Shown here: positions 19,800 to 28,579 of the stretch, piece after piece | Numbering within the stretch: the first letter of the stretch is position 1 | How the letters are laid out: the number at the start of each line of letters is the position of its first letter | From: Alphaproteobacteria bacterium | Lineage (GTDB): Bacteria > Pseudomonadota > Alphaproteobacteria > ATCC43930 > CGMCC-115725 | DNA length: 64,000 nt | Direction of reading: 5' to 3' | NCBI GenBank assembly: GCA_028871055.1 | Contig: JAGWON010000003.1 | Location: forward strand, 1 to 64,000 | Program-made: the position numbers and the translations under genes | The notes under the pieces: model-generated | What the model was told of the DNA's origin: nothing | The model's input: only the letters and a program-made list of their open reading frames with translations | Database searches by the model: none

Positions 19800-20665
19800 C
19801 GGTGCCCCAGCTCAAGTTCAGCGTAGGAGGTTTCCAAGAATTTCTTTTGCCATGCTTTCTCGTCTTCGGACGGATCATATGCAAGCTCATACCCAAGTTC
19901 GTTCTCCCCGATTTTCTTCCAGTATCGCGGTTTTTCTACGTGTTTGAGAAACACAAGCTCAGTAACGACGTAAATAAGCCACGCAATACTGCGCATACTT
20001 GGAATAAGAAATCCTAACGACTCTTCGCCACGGCGGAATCGAATTAGCGGTTCAAATGCGGCATGCATCGTGCCGACGTGGACAAAACTATTGCTTAGCA
20101 GCCCATACAAGTACCCGATCGCGGGGATCGCTTTCTTGGCTTGCGCGACGGCATGTGTCGATTTCAATTTTTTCTGATGCAAGGCATCCAAAGCGCCCGC
20201 TTCGGTCATCAGAGTAATAATCGTGCAGAGCGCTTCCACGGCGTTGCGAACGAGGGCGCCGTATTGGCGGCGATACCCGTGCCGCGCTAAATCAACGCTC
20301 CCAATAAACGTTTCCTGCGCGGTCATCAGCAACCGTGCGCATGTTGGAATAAGCGTATCATCATCAGCTGCATGCTCGATTTGAAAACGCCATGAAATCG
20401 CGATAGCGTCGGCGTAAACCGCGCTGATTTCACGCAAATCGGCCACGCCTAATTCGTCAAACGACGCCGCAATTAACGGACCGTCACGGGTGAGCTGATT
20501 CAGAACTATATCGCGAGTAACGACAGCAATTTTTTTCTCGCGGTCGTTCCGAAAAACGGCCGCAATATTTTCGGGTTTTGGCCAGGGACGATTGAATCCG
20601 TGGCATACTTTGAATTTCTTGCCGCTGCCGCACGGGCAGGGATCATTTCGGCGGGGTTTGGTCAT
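19796..20665 (-). CDS. SEC-C motif protein with DUF5677-like helical region, compositionally atypical
   Basis: 289 residues. The N terminus is a zinc-binding SEC-C motif (NDPCPCGSGKKFKVCHG, residues about 7-23). The rest is mostly helical, with segments such as GALVRNAVEALCTIITLM and IGYLYGLLSNSFVHVGTMHAAF that resemble DUF5677-type proteins of unknown function. Codon use is visibly AT-richer than any neighbour, with many AAT, TTT and ATA codons, suggesting recent transfer. The start lies inside the 3' end of the M23 peptidase gene (23-base overlap), and the stop shares CTAG with the LpxL-like gene. No function is assigned. Proteins of this architecture sometimes lie near defence genes, but none is seen here. 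Confidence 0.8.
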   Translation of the reverse strand: MTKPRRNDPCPCGSGKKFKVCHGFNRPWPKPENIAAVFRNDREKKIAVVTRDIVLNQLTRDGPLIAASFDELGVADLREISAVYADAIAISWRFQIEHAADDDTLIPTCARLLMTAQETFIGSVDLARHGYRRQYGALVRNAVEALCTIITLMTEAGALDALHQKKLKSTHAVAQAKKAIPAIGYLYGLLSNSFVHVGTMHAAFEPLIRFRRGEESLGFLIPSMRSIAWLIYVVTELVFLKHVEKPRYWKKIGENELGYELAYDPSEDEKAWQKKFLETSYAELELGHR

Positions 20666-21491
20666 GCACTAAGTTGGCACTGTCGGGCATCGGCCCAACG
20701 GCGAGGGCTGGGTCAAGCCGAATCCCGTTCCAGAACAGCTCCCAATGTAGGTTCGGGCCGGTGGCGCGGCCGGTCACACCGAGGTCGCCGATAATCTGGC
20801 CCTGCGTCACGCGGTCACCAAGCCGCACCGCGATGTGCTGGAGATGCACGTAGAGCGTCGACAGCCCGTAGCCGTGATCGATGACGACGGCGCCGCCGGC
20901 GAAGAAGGGGCCGGACTCGGCGAGGCTGACGATTCCGGCGTCGGCCGCCTTGACCGGCGTGCCGGCCGGCGCGGTGACGTCGACGCCCAGATGCGGCTGC
21001 CGCGGCTGGCCGTGGAGGAAGGTCTGGCTGCCATAGACGCCCGTGATGGTTCCGATCACCGGCCATTCGAGCGGCGCCGCGAAAGCGACGCTGTCGCTCT
21101 GCCGCCCGAAGGCTTGGTCGATCTCGGCCGTCTCGCGCCTGGCGCGCGCCGCCGTCTCGGGCGGCGGCGTCACCTCCGCGGGCGGCAGGTTCTCGACCCG
21201 ACGCACGCCGTAGTGCCGCCGGACGATGTCGAGCACGCGATGAACGCGCGAGCCATCGCGGAGGATCACGTCGAGGCTTGCGCGGGGCGGCGCATCGCAG
21301 CCGAAGCCGAGGATGAAATGTCCGTCGGGTGCGACGCGCACCGGCCTGCCGTCGAGGGTCACCCGCGCGCCGGGCCCGGCAAAGCCGCGAATCAGCGCGC
21401 CCTGGGTGAGCGTGCCGTCGAGGGTGAGGTTTCGGGCAACCGCCGCCGCCGCGATGGAGCAAAGCACCGCAACGACGGCAAAGCGTCTCAC
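20643..21491 (-). CDS. M23 (LytM) family peptidase-like protein, exported
   Basis: 282 residues with a signal peptide (about 1-19) and an N-terminal beta-rich region (about 20-130). The LytM domain has HLGVDVTAPAGTPVKAADAGIV, GYGLSTLYVHLQHI and TGPNLHWELFWNG. Zinc-ligand positions in HxxxD and the second His of the HxH motif are present, but the first His of that motif is Asn (NLH), so catalytic activity is uncertain. M23 proteins cleave peptidoglycan cross-bridges, or, when degenerate, activate amidases. The start is GTG at 21491, overlapping the xseA stop in a GTGA junction. Confidence 0.88.
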   Translation of the reverse strand: MRRFAVVAVLCSIAAAAVARNLTLDGTLTQGALIRGFAGPGARVTLDGRPVRVAPDGHFILGFGCDAPPRASLDVILRDGSRVHRVLDIVRRHYGVRRVENLPPAEVTPPPETAARARRETAEIDQAFGRQSDSVAFAAPLEWPVIGTITGVYGSQTFLHGQPRQPHLGVDVTAPAGTPVKAADAGIVSLAESGPFFAGGAVVIDHGYGLSTLYVHLQHIAVRLGDRVTQGQIIGDLGVTGRATGPNLHWELFWNGIRLDPALAVGPMPDSANLVHDQTPPK

Positions 21492-22936
21492 AGCAGCTTG
21501 CCCTGTTCGCGCCTGGGCGGTGACGCCTTCGCCGGCCTCGGGACGTCGCGGCCGACGGCGCGTGCCGCGACCTTGCCGTCGTGGAACTCGAGCGCGAGAT
21601 CGGCGCCCGGCACGACCGCCTCGGCCGAAGTCAGCACCGCGCCCTTGGCGTCGCGCACCAGCACGTAGCCGCGCTCCAGCACCTTGTCCTGGGCCTGGCG
21701 CCAGTTGGCGAGCCGGCCGGCGCAGCCGGCCAGCGCAATCTCGCGCTGCTGCAGCAGGCGGGCCACTGCCGGCGTCAGCCGCTCGGCGTCATCGGCGACG
21801 GCGTCGCGCAGCCGTCCGATCTCGCGCTCGAGCACGTCGCGCCGCAGCATCCGACCGAGCGCCTGCAGGGTCTGACGGCGCAGGCGGAACAGCGCCACGA
21901 TACCGTTGCGCAGCCGCTCGGCGCGGTCGTCGAGCCGCTGCATCGCGTTCTCGATCAGGCCGCGCGGATCAGGCAGGCCGCGCGCCAGCCCCTCGACGCG
22001 CAGGAACTTGTCGTCCATGAAGCGCGCCAGCGCCTGCGCCAGCCGGTGCGAGTAGGCCGCGAGATCGGCGGCGAGATCGAGCCGCACCGGAACCGCCATC
22101 TCTGCGGCGGCGGTCGGCGTCGGCGCGCGCCGGTCGGCGGCGAAATCGATCAGCGTCGTATCGGTCTCGTGCCCCACCGCGGCGATCAGCGGGATGGTGC
22201 AGGACGCGACGGCCCGCACGACGATCTCCTCGTTGAAGGCCATCAGGTCCTCGATGCTGCCACCGCCGCGCGCGACGATCAGCAGATCGGGCCGCGGCAC
22301 CGCGCCGCCGCCGTCGAGTGCGTCGAAGCCGGCGATTGCCGCGGCGATCGCCTCAGCCGCACCCTCGCCCTGGACCGGCACCGGCCAGACCAGGACGCGG
22401 CGCGGAAAGCGGTCGGCGAGGCGGTGCAGGATGTCACGGATCACCGCGCCGGTCGGCGAGGTGACGACGCCAATCACCTCGGGCAAGAACGGCAGCGCGC
22501 GCTTGTGCGAATCGTCGAACAGCCCTTCCGCCAGGAGCTTCCGCTTGCGCTCCTCGAGCAGCTTCAGGAGCGCGCCGATGCCGGCGAGCTCGATCGCTTC
22601 GATGACGAGCTGGTACTTCGAGCGGCCGGGATAGGTCGTCATCCGGCCGGTGCTGACCACCTCCATGCCGTCTTCGGGCTTGAGCGCGAGCCGGCCGAAC
22701 GCCGTCCGCCAGATCACACCGTCGAGGCACGACTCGGCATCCTTCAGCGTCAGATAGCAGTGACCGGAGCTGACCCGCTTGCAGCCCGAAACCTCGCCGC
22801 GCACCCGGACATGCCCGAAATCGGTTTCAAGCGTCCGCTTAACCGCTTGGGATAGCTCGGAAACCGTGTATTCGGGCAGGTTGGGACGGAGCCCGGCGGG
22901 GCCCGCGACCACGGTCGGCGAGTGGCTTTCCGTCAT
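21488..22936 (-). CDS. xseA: Exodeoxyribonuclease VII large subunit
   Basis: 482 residues. The OB-fold N terminus reads PEYTVSELSQAVKRTLETDFGHVRVRGEVSG. The catalytic region has GVVTSPTGAVIRDILHRLADRFP and LLIVARGGGSIEDLMAFNEE, then AVGHETDTTLIDFAADRRAPTPTAAAE. The C-terminal half is a long helical coiled region. With the small subunit XseB it degrades single-stranded DNA. It is divergent from purD, with only 72 bases between them, and is coupled to the downstream M23 gene. Confidence 0.96.
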   Translation of the reverse strand: MTESHSPTVVAGPAGLRPNLPEYTVSELSQAVKRTLETDFGHVRVRGEVSGCKRVSSGHCYLTLKDAESCLDGVIWRTAFGRLALKPEDGMEVVSTGRMTTYPGRSKYQLVIEAIELAGIGALLKLLEERKRKLLAEGLFDDSHKRALPFLPEVIGVVTSPTGAVIRDILHRLADRFPRRVLVWPVPVQGEGAAEAIAAAIAGFDALDGGGAVPRPDLLIVARGGGSIEDLMAFNEEIVVRAVASCTIPLIAAVGHETDTTLIDFAADRRAPTPTAAAEMAVPVRLDLAADLAAYSHRLAQALARFMDDKFLRVEGLARGLPDPRGLIENAMQRLDDRAERLRNGIVALFRLRRQTLQALGRMLRRDVLEREIGRLRDAVADDAERLTPAVARLLQQREIALAGCAGRLANWRQAQDKVLERGYVLVRDAKGAVLTSAEAVVPGADLALEFHDGKVAARAVGRDVPRPAKASPPRREQGKLL

Positions 22937-23008
22937 TGCGCGCTATGATACAAGAGCGCCCCCATACGGGGAAACGGGCCGGATATAGACCTTTGCGAGG
23001 AGAGCCGC

Positions 23009-24322
23009 TTGCGGGTGCTGGTGGTCGGATCGGGCGGACGCGAGCATGCGCTGTGCTGGGCGATCTCGTCGTCGCCGCTGTGCGACACGCTGTTCTGCGC
23101 GCCGGGCAATCCCGGCATCGCCGACGAGGCCGCGTGCGTCGCGATCGCGCCGACGGACATCGACGGCGTTCTCAAGCTGTGCCAGCAGGAGAGAATCGAT
23201 TTCGTGGTGATCGGCCCCGAAGGGCCGCTGGTCGCCGGATTGGTCGACAAACTCGAGGCGGCCGGCATCGCCGCCTTCGGTCCGACCGCGGCCGCCGCCG
23301 CGCTCGAAGGCTCCAAGGCCTTCGCCAAGGATCTCTGCGCCAAGTACAACATTCCGACCGCGCCCTACCGGCGCTTCACCGATCCGGCGGCGGCCAAGGA
23401 CTACATCAAGAAGCATAAGGCGCCCATTGTCGTTAAGGCCGATGGTCTGGCCGCCGGCAAGGGCGTGACGGTGGCGACGACGACGCGCCAGGCGCTCGCC
23501 GCGGTCGACGCCGCGATGGTGGCGAAGAAGTTCGGCGGCGCCGGCGCCGAGATCGTGGTCGAGGATTTTCTCGAGGGCGAGGAAGTGAGCTTCTTCGCCC
23601 TGGTCGACGGCAAGCGCGCGCTCGGCCTCGCTTCGGCGCAGGACCACAAGCGCGTCGGCGACGGCGACACCGGTCCCAACACCGGCGGCATGGGCGCCTA
23701 TTCGCCGGCGCCGGCGCTGACGGCCGAGCTCGAAGTGCAGGTGATGGAGAAGATCGTCCTGCCGACAGTCCACGCCATGCGCGACGAAGGCCGACCGTAC
23801 AAAGGCGTGCTTTATGCCGGACTGATCCTCACCAAGGACGGGCCGCAGATCATCGAATACAACTGCCGCTTCGGCGATCCGGAGTGCCAGGTGCTGGTGC
23901 CGCGGCTCAAGAGCGATCTGCTGCCGGCGCTGATCGCCGTGCATGACGGCGAGCTCGAGGATTTCGACCTGCGCTGGCGCGACGAAGTCGCGTTGTGCGT
24001 CGTCCTCGCGGCCAAGGGCTATCCCGGCACGCCGGTCAAGGGCAGCGAGATCCGCGGCCTCGACGGCGCCGCCGGCGCCGACACGTCCGTCAAGATTTTC
24101 CACGCCGGCACCAAGCGGGTCGGCGAAAAGCTGATCGCCGACGGCGGCCGCGTCTTGAACGTGGTCGCGCGCGGCCGCTCGGTGCGCGAAGCGCAGAAGC
24201 GCGCCTACGCGGTGGTCGACAAGATCGATTGGCCGCAAGGCTTCTGCCGCCGCGATATCGGCTGGCGCGCCATCGGCCGCCGACGCGCCTCAGCGCCGGT
24301 CAGCGAAAAAGCGCCGCAATAG
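23009..24322 (+). CDS. purD: Phosphoribosylamine-glycine ligase (GAR synthetase)
   Basis: 437 residues. ATP-grasp features are LVVGSGGREHALCWAI, FVVIGPEGPLVAGL, IVVKADGLAAGKGVTVA, GPNTGGMGAYSPAP and IEYNCRFGDPECQVL. It catalyses the second step of purine synthesis. The start is a TTG at 23009, with GAGGAG a few bases upstream and the conserved N terminus LRVLVVGSGGREHA beginning at that codon. The 3' end overlaps convergent tadA by 33 bases. Confidence 0.97.
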   Translation: MRVLVVGSGGREHALCWAISSSPLCDTLFCAPGNPGIADEAACVAIAPTDIDGVLKLCQQERIDFVVIGPEGPLVAGLVDKLEAAGIAAFGPTAAAAALEGSKAFAKDLCAKYNIPTAPYRRFTDPAAAKDYIKKHKAPIVVKADGLAAGKGVTVATTTRQALAAVDAAMVAKKFGGAGAEIVVEDFLEGEEVSFFALVDGKRALGLASAQDHKRVGDGDTGPNTGGMGAYSPAPALTAELEVQVMEKIVLPTVHAMRDEGRPYKGVLYAGLILTKDGPQIIEYNCRFGDPECQVLVPRLKSDLLPALIAVHDGELEDFDLRWRDEVALCVVLAAKGYPGTPVKGSEIRGLDGAAGADTSVKIFHAGTKRVGEKLIADGGRVLNVVARGRSVREAQKRAYAVVDKIDWPQGFCRRDIGWRAIGRRRASAPVSEKAPQ

Positions 24323-24745
24323 CGCGCCGGCGCGCGTCGCGTCGATGCCGCCATAGATCTCCGGCCGGTGATGGCAGGTCGGCTGCTGGAAGAAACGCGA
24401 ACCGTGCTCGACCGCGCCGCCCTTGGGATCGCTGGCGCCGAAATAGAGTCGCCGGATGCGCGCCAGCGCGATGGCGCCGGCACACATCGCGCAGGGCTCG
24501 AGCGTGACGTAGAGATCGCAATCGTCGAGGATCGGCCGGCCGCGCTGGCGCGCGCCCTCGCGCAACGCCAGCAGCTCGGCGTGCGCGGTCGGATCGGCGA
24601 GTTCCTCGACGCGGTTGGCGGTCTGCGCCAGCACCACGCCGGACGCATCGACCAGCACCGCGCCGACCGGCACCTCGCCCGCCTGCGCGGCGCGCTCGGC
24701 CACCGCCAGCGCCAGCGCCATCGGCTTCACCGGTTGATCGGACAT
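24290..24745 (-). CDS. tadA: tRNA-specific adenosine deaminase
   Basis: 151 residues with the cytidine/adenosine deaminase zinc site TAHAELLALREGAR and LEPCAMCAGAIALARI, plus VYGASDPKGGAVEH-like IRRLYFGASDPKGGAVEHGS. It converts the wobble adenosine of tRNA-Arg (ACG) to inosine. The start is set at ATG 24745 (MSDQPVKPMALALAVAERA). An upstream in-frame ATG at 24799 adds 18 atypical residues and would reach past the divergent gene's start. The coding end overlaps purD tail-to-tail by 33 bases. Confidence 0.95.
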   Translation of the reverse strand: MSDQPVKPMALALAVAERAAQAGEVPVGAVLVDASGVVLAQTANRVEELADPTAHAELLALREGARQRGRPILDDCDLYVTLEPCAMCAGAIALARIRRLYFGASDPKGGAVEHGSRFFQQPTCHHRPEIYGGIDATRAGALLRRFFADRR

Positions 24746-24792
24746 GCGGCTTCCTTGCCGCTCGCGCGGCGCAGTCATAGATTGGCGCCAGC

Positions 24793-25509
24793 ATGGCACA
24801 GCCGGTCATCGGCCTCACCCTCGATCACGAGCCGCCGGGCGGCTATTCCAAGACCCATCCGTGGTACGCGTTGCGCGAGAACTATTGCGAAGCGGTGGCC
24901 GAGGCGGGCGGGCTGTCGGTGCTGCTGCCGCACGAGCCGGAACGCGCCGGCGATTACCTGGCGCTGCTCGACGGCCTGATCGTCACCGGCGGCGCCTTCG
25001 ACGTCGATCCGGCGCTGTTCGGAGCGCAAACCAAGCACGCGAGCGTCTCGCTCAAGGCGCGGCGCACCGAATTCGAACTCGCCATCTGCCGCCGCGCGTT
25101 GGCGAAGAATCTTCCCGTGCTCGGCATCTGCGGCGGCGAGCAGCTGTTGAACGTTGCGCTCGGCGGCACGCTGGTCCAGCACATTCCCGACGAGGTGAAG
25201 GACGCGCTGGCGCACGAGCAGCCTAATCCGCGCACGGAGCCCGGCCATGCGGTGGCGATCGCGGCGGGCACGCTGCTGCGCCGCATCACCGGCCTCGGCG
25301 AGATGCGGGTCAACAGCGCGCATCACCAAGCGATCAAGGATGCCGCGCCCGGCCTGGTCGTCGATGCGGTCGCGCCCGACGGCGTGATCGAGGGCATCGA
25401 GGACCCGAAGCGGCGCTTCGTGCTCGGCGTGCAGTGGCATCCGGAGTACCGCCTGAGCGAGGGCGACACGCGCATCTTCGCCGCCTTCATCCAGGCCGCG
25501 CGCGGCTGA
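24793..25509 (+). CDS. Class I glutamine amidotransferase-like (peptidase C26, PuuD-like) protein
   Basis: 238 residues. The nucleophile elbow is LGICGGEQLLNVALGG, with Cys near residue 116. The His-Glu pair appears in VLGVQWHPEYRL. LIVTGGAFDVDP matches the C26 family, which includes gamma-glutamyl-GABA hydrolase PuuD. Members hydrolyse gamma-glutamyl amides in the cytosol. No other putrescine-pathway gene is near, so the natural substrate is uncertain. It is followed four bases later by rsmD on the same strand. Confidence 0.87.
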   Translation: MAQPVIGLTLDHEPPGGYSKTHPWYALRENYCEAVAEAGGLSVLLPHEPERAGDYLALLDGLIVTGGAFDVDPALFGAQTKHASVSLKARRTEFELAICRRALAKNLPVLGICGGEQLLNVALGGTLVQHIPDEVKDALAHEQPNPRTEPGHAVAIAAGTLLRRITGLGEMRVNSAHHQAIKDAAPGLVVDAVAPDGVIEGIEDPKRRFVLGVQWHPEYRLSEGDTRIFAAFIQAARG

Positions 25510-25513
25510 ATCC

Positions 25514-26092
25514 GTGCCGCGCATCATCGCCGGCAAGCATCGCGGCCGGAAGCTGGCGTCGCTCGCCGGCGGCACGGTGCGGCCGACGTCGGGCCGCGCC
25601 CGCGAGGCGGTCTTCAACATCCTGGCGCATGCCGGTTTCACGCCGCGGCCGCCTTACGAGGACGCCTTCGTGCTCGACGCCTTCGCCGGCAGCGGCGCCC
25701 TCGGCCTCGAGGCGCTGTCGCGCGGCGCACGCTTTGTGACGTTCATGGAGCGCGATCGCACGGCGCGCGCCGTGCTGGCAGCCAATATCGCGGCGCTCGG
25801 CGCCGAGCGGCAGACCACGGTGCTGACCGGCGACGCCCTGAGACCGCCGCGTGCCAACGCGCCGGCGTCCCTGGCGTTTCTCGATCCGCCTTATGCCGAG
25901 GATTGGGCCGCGCCGGCGCTCGCCGCGCTAGCCGCTTCCGGCTGGCTCCAGCCTGATTCACTGGCGGTCGTGGAATTGCCGGCCAAGCGCGCCTTCGCGC
26001 CGCCGGTCAGATTCACGCCGCTCGACGAACGCCGCTACGGCGCGGCCAAGATCGTGTTCCTGCGCTATTCCGCCGCCACGGCCGCGGGCTGA
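25514..26092 (+). CDS. rsmD: 16S rRNA (guanine966-N2)-methyltransferase
   Basis: 192 residues. RsmD motifs are PRIIAGKHRGRKLASLAGGTVRPTSGRAREAVFNIL, VLDAFAGSGALGLEALSRGA (SAM site), FMERDR and the N6/N2-methylase catalytic LAFLDPPYAEDW. It methylates G966 of 16S rRNA. The start is GTG at 25514, four bases after the preceding stop. The 3' end overlaps convergent panE by 28 bases. Confidence 0.95.
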   Translation: MPRIIAGKHRGRKLASLAGGTVRPTSGRAREAVFNILAHAGFTPRPPYEDAFVLDAFAGSGALGLEALSRGARFVTFMERDRTARAVLAANIAALGAERQTTVLTGDALRPPRANAPASLAFLDPPYAEDWAAPALAALAASGWLQPDSLAVVELPAKRAFAPPVRFTPLDERRYGAAKIVFLRYSAATAAG

Positions 26093-27090
26093 ATCGCGTC
26101 GTCCTGTGTCGGACGATCGTAGAGCCGCAACGCCTCGGCCCGGTGCTGGATCAGCGCCAGCACCACGTCGAGCGTCGGCGTCGGCACCTCGACCAGCCGG
26201 CCGAGCTCCTGCACCGCCGTCACCAGCGCGTCGATTTCGAGCGGCCGGCCGCGCTCGAGATCCTGGAGCATCGATGTCTTGTGCGCGCCGACCTTGCGCG
26301 CGCCGTCGAGGCGGCGCTCGAGATCGACGCGGAAGCGGACATTGAGGCGCTCGGCGATCGCCTGCGCCTCGCTCATCATGGCGCGCGCGACGGCGCGCGT
26401 GCCGGTCTCGCCGCACAGCACGTCGAGCGTCGTGCCGGTGAGCGCGCTGAGCGGATTGAGGCAGAGATTGCCCCACAGCTTGAGCCAGATCTCGTCGCGG
26501 ATGCGGTCGAGCACCGGCGCCTTGAGCCCCGCCGCGGCGAAGACCGCCGACAGGCGCTCGCAGCGCGGGGTGGACTCGCCCGACGGCTCGCCGATCGGAA
26601 AGCGGTCGCCGTAGACGTGCTCGACCACGCCCGGCGCCACCAACTCGGTTGCCGGATAGACGACGCAGCCAATGGCGCGCTCCGGTCCGAGCACGGTCCA
26701 CTGCCGCCGGCCCGGATCGACGCTGGCGATGCTGCGGTTCTCCCACGGACCCGGCTGGCGATGGAAATACCAGTACGGGACGCCGTTGACCGCGGTGACG
26801 ATCGCGGTCTCCGGACCGAGCAGCGGTGCGAAGTATTTGAGCGCCGCGTCGATCTGGTTGGCCTTGAGCGTCACGATGACGTAGTCCTGCGGGCCGAACT
26901 CGGCCGGATCGTCGGTCGCCGGCAGCCGCACGACGGTCTCCTTGCCGTCGGCGCGCAGGGTCAGACCATGAGTGCGGATCGCTGCCAGGTTGGCGCCGCG
27001 CGCGACCAGAGACACCTCGGCACCCGAAGCCGCGAGCTTCGCACCCAGGAACCCCCCGATCGCGCCAGCGCCGAACACGCAGATCTTCAT
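26065..27090 (-). CDS. panE: Ketopantoate reductase (2-dehydropantoate 2-reductase) family protein
   Basis: 341 residues. The N-terminal Rossmann motif is KICVFGAGAIGGFLGAKLAASG. The family signature includes YVIVTLKANQI, VTAVNGVPYWYF and EIWLKLWGNLCLNPLSALTG (catalytic Lys in KLWGN). PanE reduces ketopantoate to pantoate in pantothenate synthesis. Paralogues with other substrates are common, so the symbol is tentative. Start 27090 is favoured because GGAG lies seven bases ahead. An ATG at 27102 (MEKPMK) has no ribosome site. It follows aceA by 23 bases on the same strand, and its 3' end overlaps rsmD. Confidence 0.88.
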   Translation of the reverse strand: MKICVFGAGAIGGFLGAKLAASGAEVSLVARGANLAAIRTHGLTLRADGKETVVRLPATDDPAEFGPQDYVIVTLKANQIDAALKYFAPLLGPETAIVTAVNGVPYWYFHRQPGPWENRSIASVDPGRRQWTVLGPERAIGCVVYPATELVAPGVVEHVYGDRFPIGEPSGESTPRCERLSAVFAAAGLKAPVLDRIRDEIWLKLWGNLCLNPLSALTGTTLDVLCGETGTRAVARAMMSEAQAIAERLNVRFRVDLERRLDGARKVGAHKTSMLQDLERGRPLEIDALVTAVQELGRLVEVPTPTLDVVLALIQHRAEALRLYDRPTQDDAIQPAAVAAE

Positions 27091-27113
27091 CGGCTTCTCC
27101 ATCGCTGCTGGCC

Positions 27114-28424
27114 CTATTCGGCCGCCACCGCCTCGTCGGGATGGAGGGTGTCGTGGAACTGCGCCGTCTCGGTCGAGCCCGCCATGGCCGTGGTCGCCGA
27201 TCTGCCGCCCGACAGCGTCGTCGCCACCGCGTCGAAATAGCCGGTGCCGACCTCGCGCTGGTGCTTGACCGCGGTGTAGCCGTGTGCCTCGGCGGCGAAT
27301 TCCGCCTGCTGCAGTTCGGCATAGGCGGCCATGCCGCGCGCCTTGTAGTCGCGCGCCAGTTCGAACATGCCGTGGTTGAGCTGGTGGAAGCCGGCCAGGG
27401 TCACGAACTGGAACTTGTAGCCCATCGCGCCGATCCGCGACTGGAACTCGACGACGTCGCCGGCCGCGAGCTTCTTCTTCCAGTTGAACGACGGCGAGCA
27501 GTTGTAGGCGAGCAGTTTGTCGGGGAAGTGATGATGGATCGCCTCGGCGAAGCGCCGTGCGTCGTCGAGATTGGGCTCCGACGTCTCCCACCAGACGAGA
27601 TCGGCGTATTCGGCGAAGGCGAGGCCGCGCGCGATCGCATAGTCCTTGCCGACGCCGGGTTTGACGCGGAAGAAGCCTTCCGGCGTGCACTCACCAGTGA
27701 GGAATTTTTGGTCGCGCGGATCGATGTCCGAAGTCAGCAGTTGCGCCGAATCGGCGTCGGTGCGCGCGAACAGAACTGTCGGCACACCTTCGACGTCGGC
27801 CGCAAGCCGCGCTGCGTTGAGGGTGCGGACAAACTGGCTCATCGGCACCAGGACCTTCCCGCCGAGATGGCCGCATTTCTTCTCGGCGGCCAGTTGATCC
27901 TCGAAGTGGACGCCGGCGGCGCCCGCCTCGATCATCGCCTTCATCAGCTCGAAGGCGTTCAAGGGCCCGCCGAAGCCGGCTTCGGCGTCGGCGACGATCG
28001 GCGCGAAGAAATCGACATCGCCGCAACCTTCCAGATGCTGGATCTGGTCGCCGCGCTGGAAGGCGCGGTTGATCCGCCGAACGACGTCGGGCACCGAGCT
28101 CGCAGGATAGAGGCTCTGGTCGGGATACATCTGGCCAGCGTTGTTGGCGTCGGCGGCGACCTGCCAGCCCGACAGATAGATGGCCTTGAGTCCGGCCTTG
28201 ACCTGCTGCAATGCCTGGTTGCCGGTGAGCGCGCCCAGCGCCGCGACGTAGGGTTCGGCATGGAGCAGCTGCCACAGCCGGTCGGCACCGCGCTCGGCGA
28301 GCGTATGGCTGACGCGCAGCGAGCCGGTCAGCCGGCGCATCTGGTCGGCGGAATAGTCGCGCTTCACGGCGCGCCAGCGGTCGGCAACCGGGTGGACGAC
28401 GGTTTCGGCAGGCCGGTCGTTCAT
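27114..28424 (-). CDS. aceA: Isocitrate lyase
   Basis: 436 residues, the short bacterial form. Catalytic and metal motifs are present: [56 protein letters not shown], the catalytic-loop [11 protein letters not shown], and [12 protein letters not shown]. It splits isocitrate into succinate and glyoxylate for growth on acetate or fatty acids. The ATG at 28424 has GGAGG six bases ahead. It is divergent from an RamB/ScfR-type regulator across a 155-base AT-rich region and is followed by panE. Malate synthase is not in the window. Confidence 0.97.
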   Translation of the reverse strand: MNDRPAETVVHPVADRWRAVKRDYSADQMRRLTGSLRVSHTLAERGADRLWQLLHAEPYVAALGALTGNQALQQVKAGLKAIYLSGWQVAADANNAGQMYPDQSLYPASSVPDVVRRINRAFQRGDQIQHLEGCGDVDFFAPIVADAEAGFGGPLNAFELMKAMIEAGAAGVHFEDQLAAEKKCGHLGGKVLVPMSQFVRTLNAARLAADVEGVPTVLFARTDADSAQLLTSDIDPRDQKFLTGECTPEGFFRVKPGVGKDYAIARGLAFAEYADLVWWETSEPNLDDARRFAEAIHHHFPDKLLAYNCSPSFNWKKKLAAGDVVEFQSRIGAMGYKFQFVTLAGFHQLNHGMFELARDYKARGMAAYAELQQAEFAAEAHGYTAVKHQREVGTGYFDAVATTLSGGRSATTAMAGSTETAQFHDTLHPDEAVAAE

Positions 28425-28436
28425 CACGAACCTCCA

Positions 28437-28568
28437 TCCAAAAAACGGTAGAACCGGTGATGAGATTTACATTGCACTTGCGAAGTTTCTACCCTCGGCG
28501 ATAATGAAATTAGTAAAACATGTGCATTTTCATGCAAATTATTGTGCGGTTTGTAAATTTGTAAACCG
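28437..28568. promoter_or_regulatory. Shared aceA/regulator control region with candidate operators
   Basis: This AT-rich divergent region contains a near-palindrome at 28547-28568 with arms CGGTTT and AAACCG that also holds two copies of TTTGTAAA in tandem. It sits directly before the regulator's GGAGG. Further TTGCA-like half-sites are TCATGCAAATT (28530-28540) and, on the minus strand, TTCGCAAGTGCAAT (28472-28485). RamB and ScfR/PccR regulators recognise TTTGCAAA-type motifs, so these are plausible sites for autoregulation and aceA control. The binding itself is inferred. Confidence 0.5.
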
Positions 28569-28579
28569 ATGGAGGCTTG

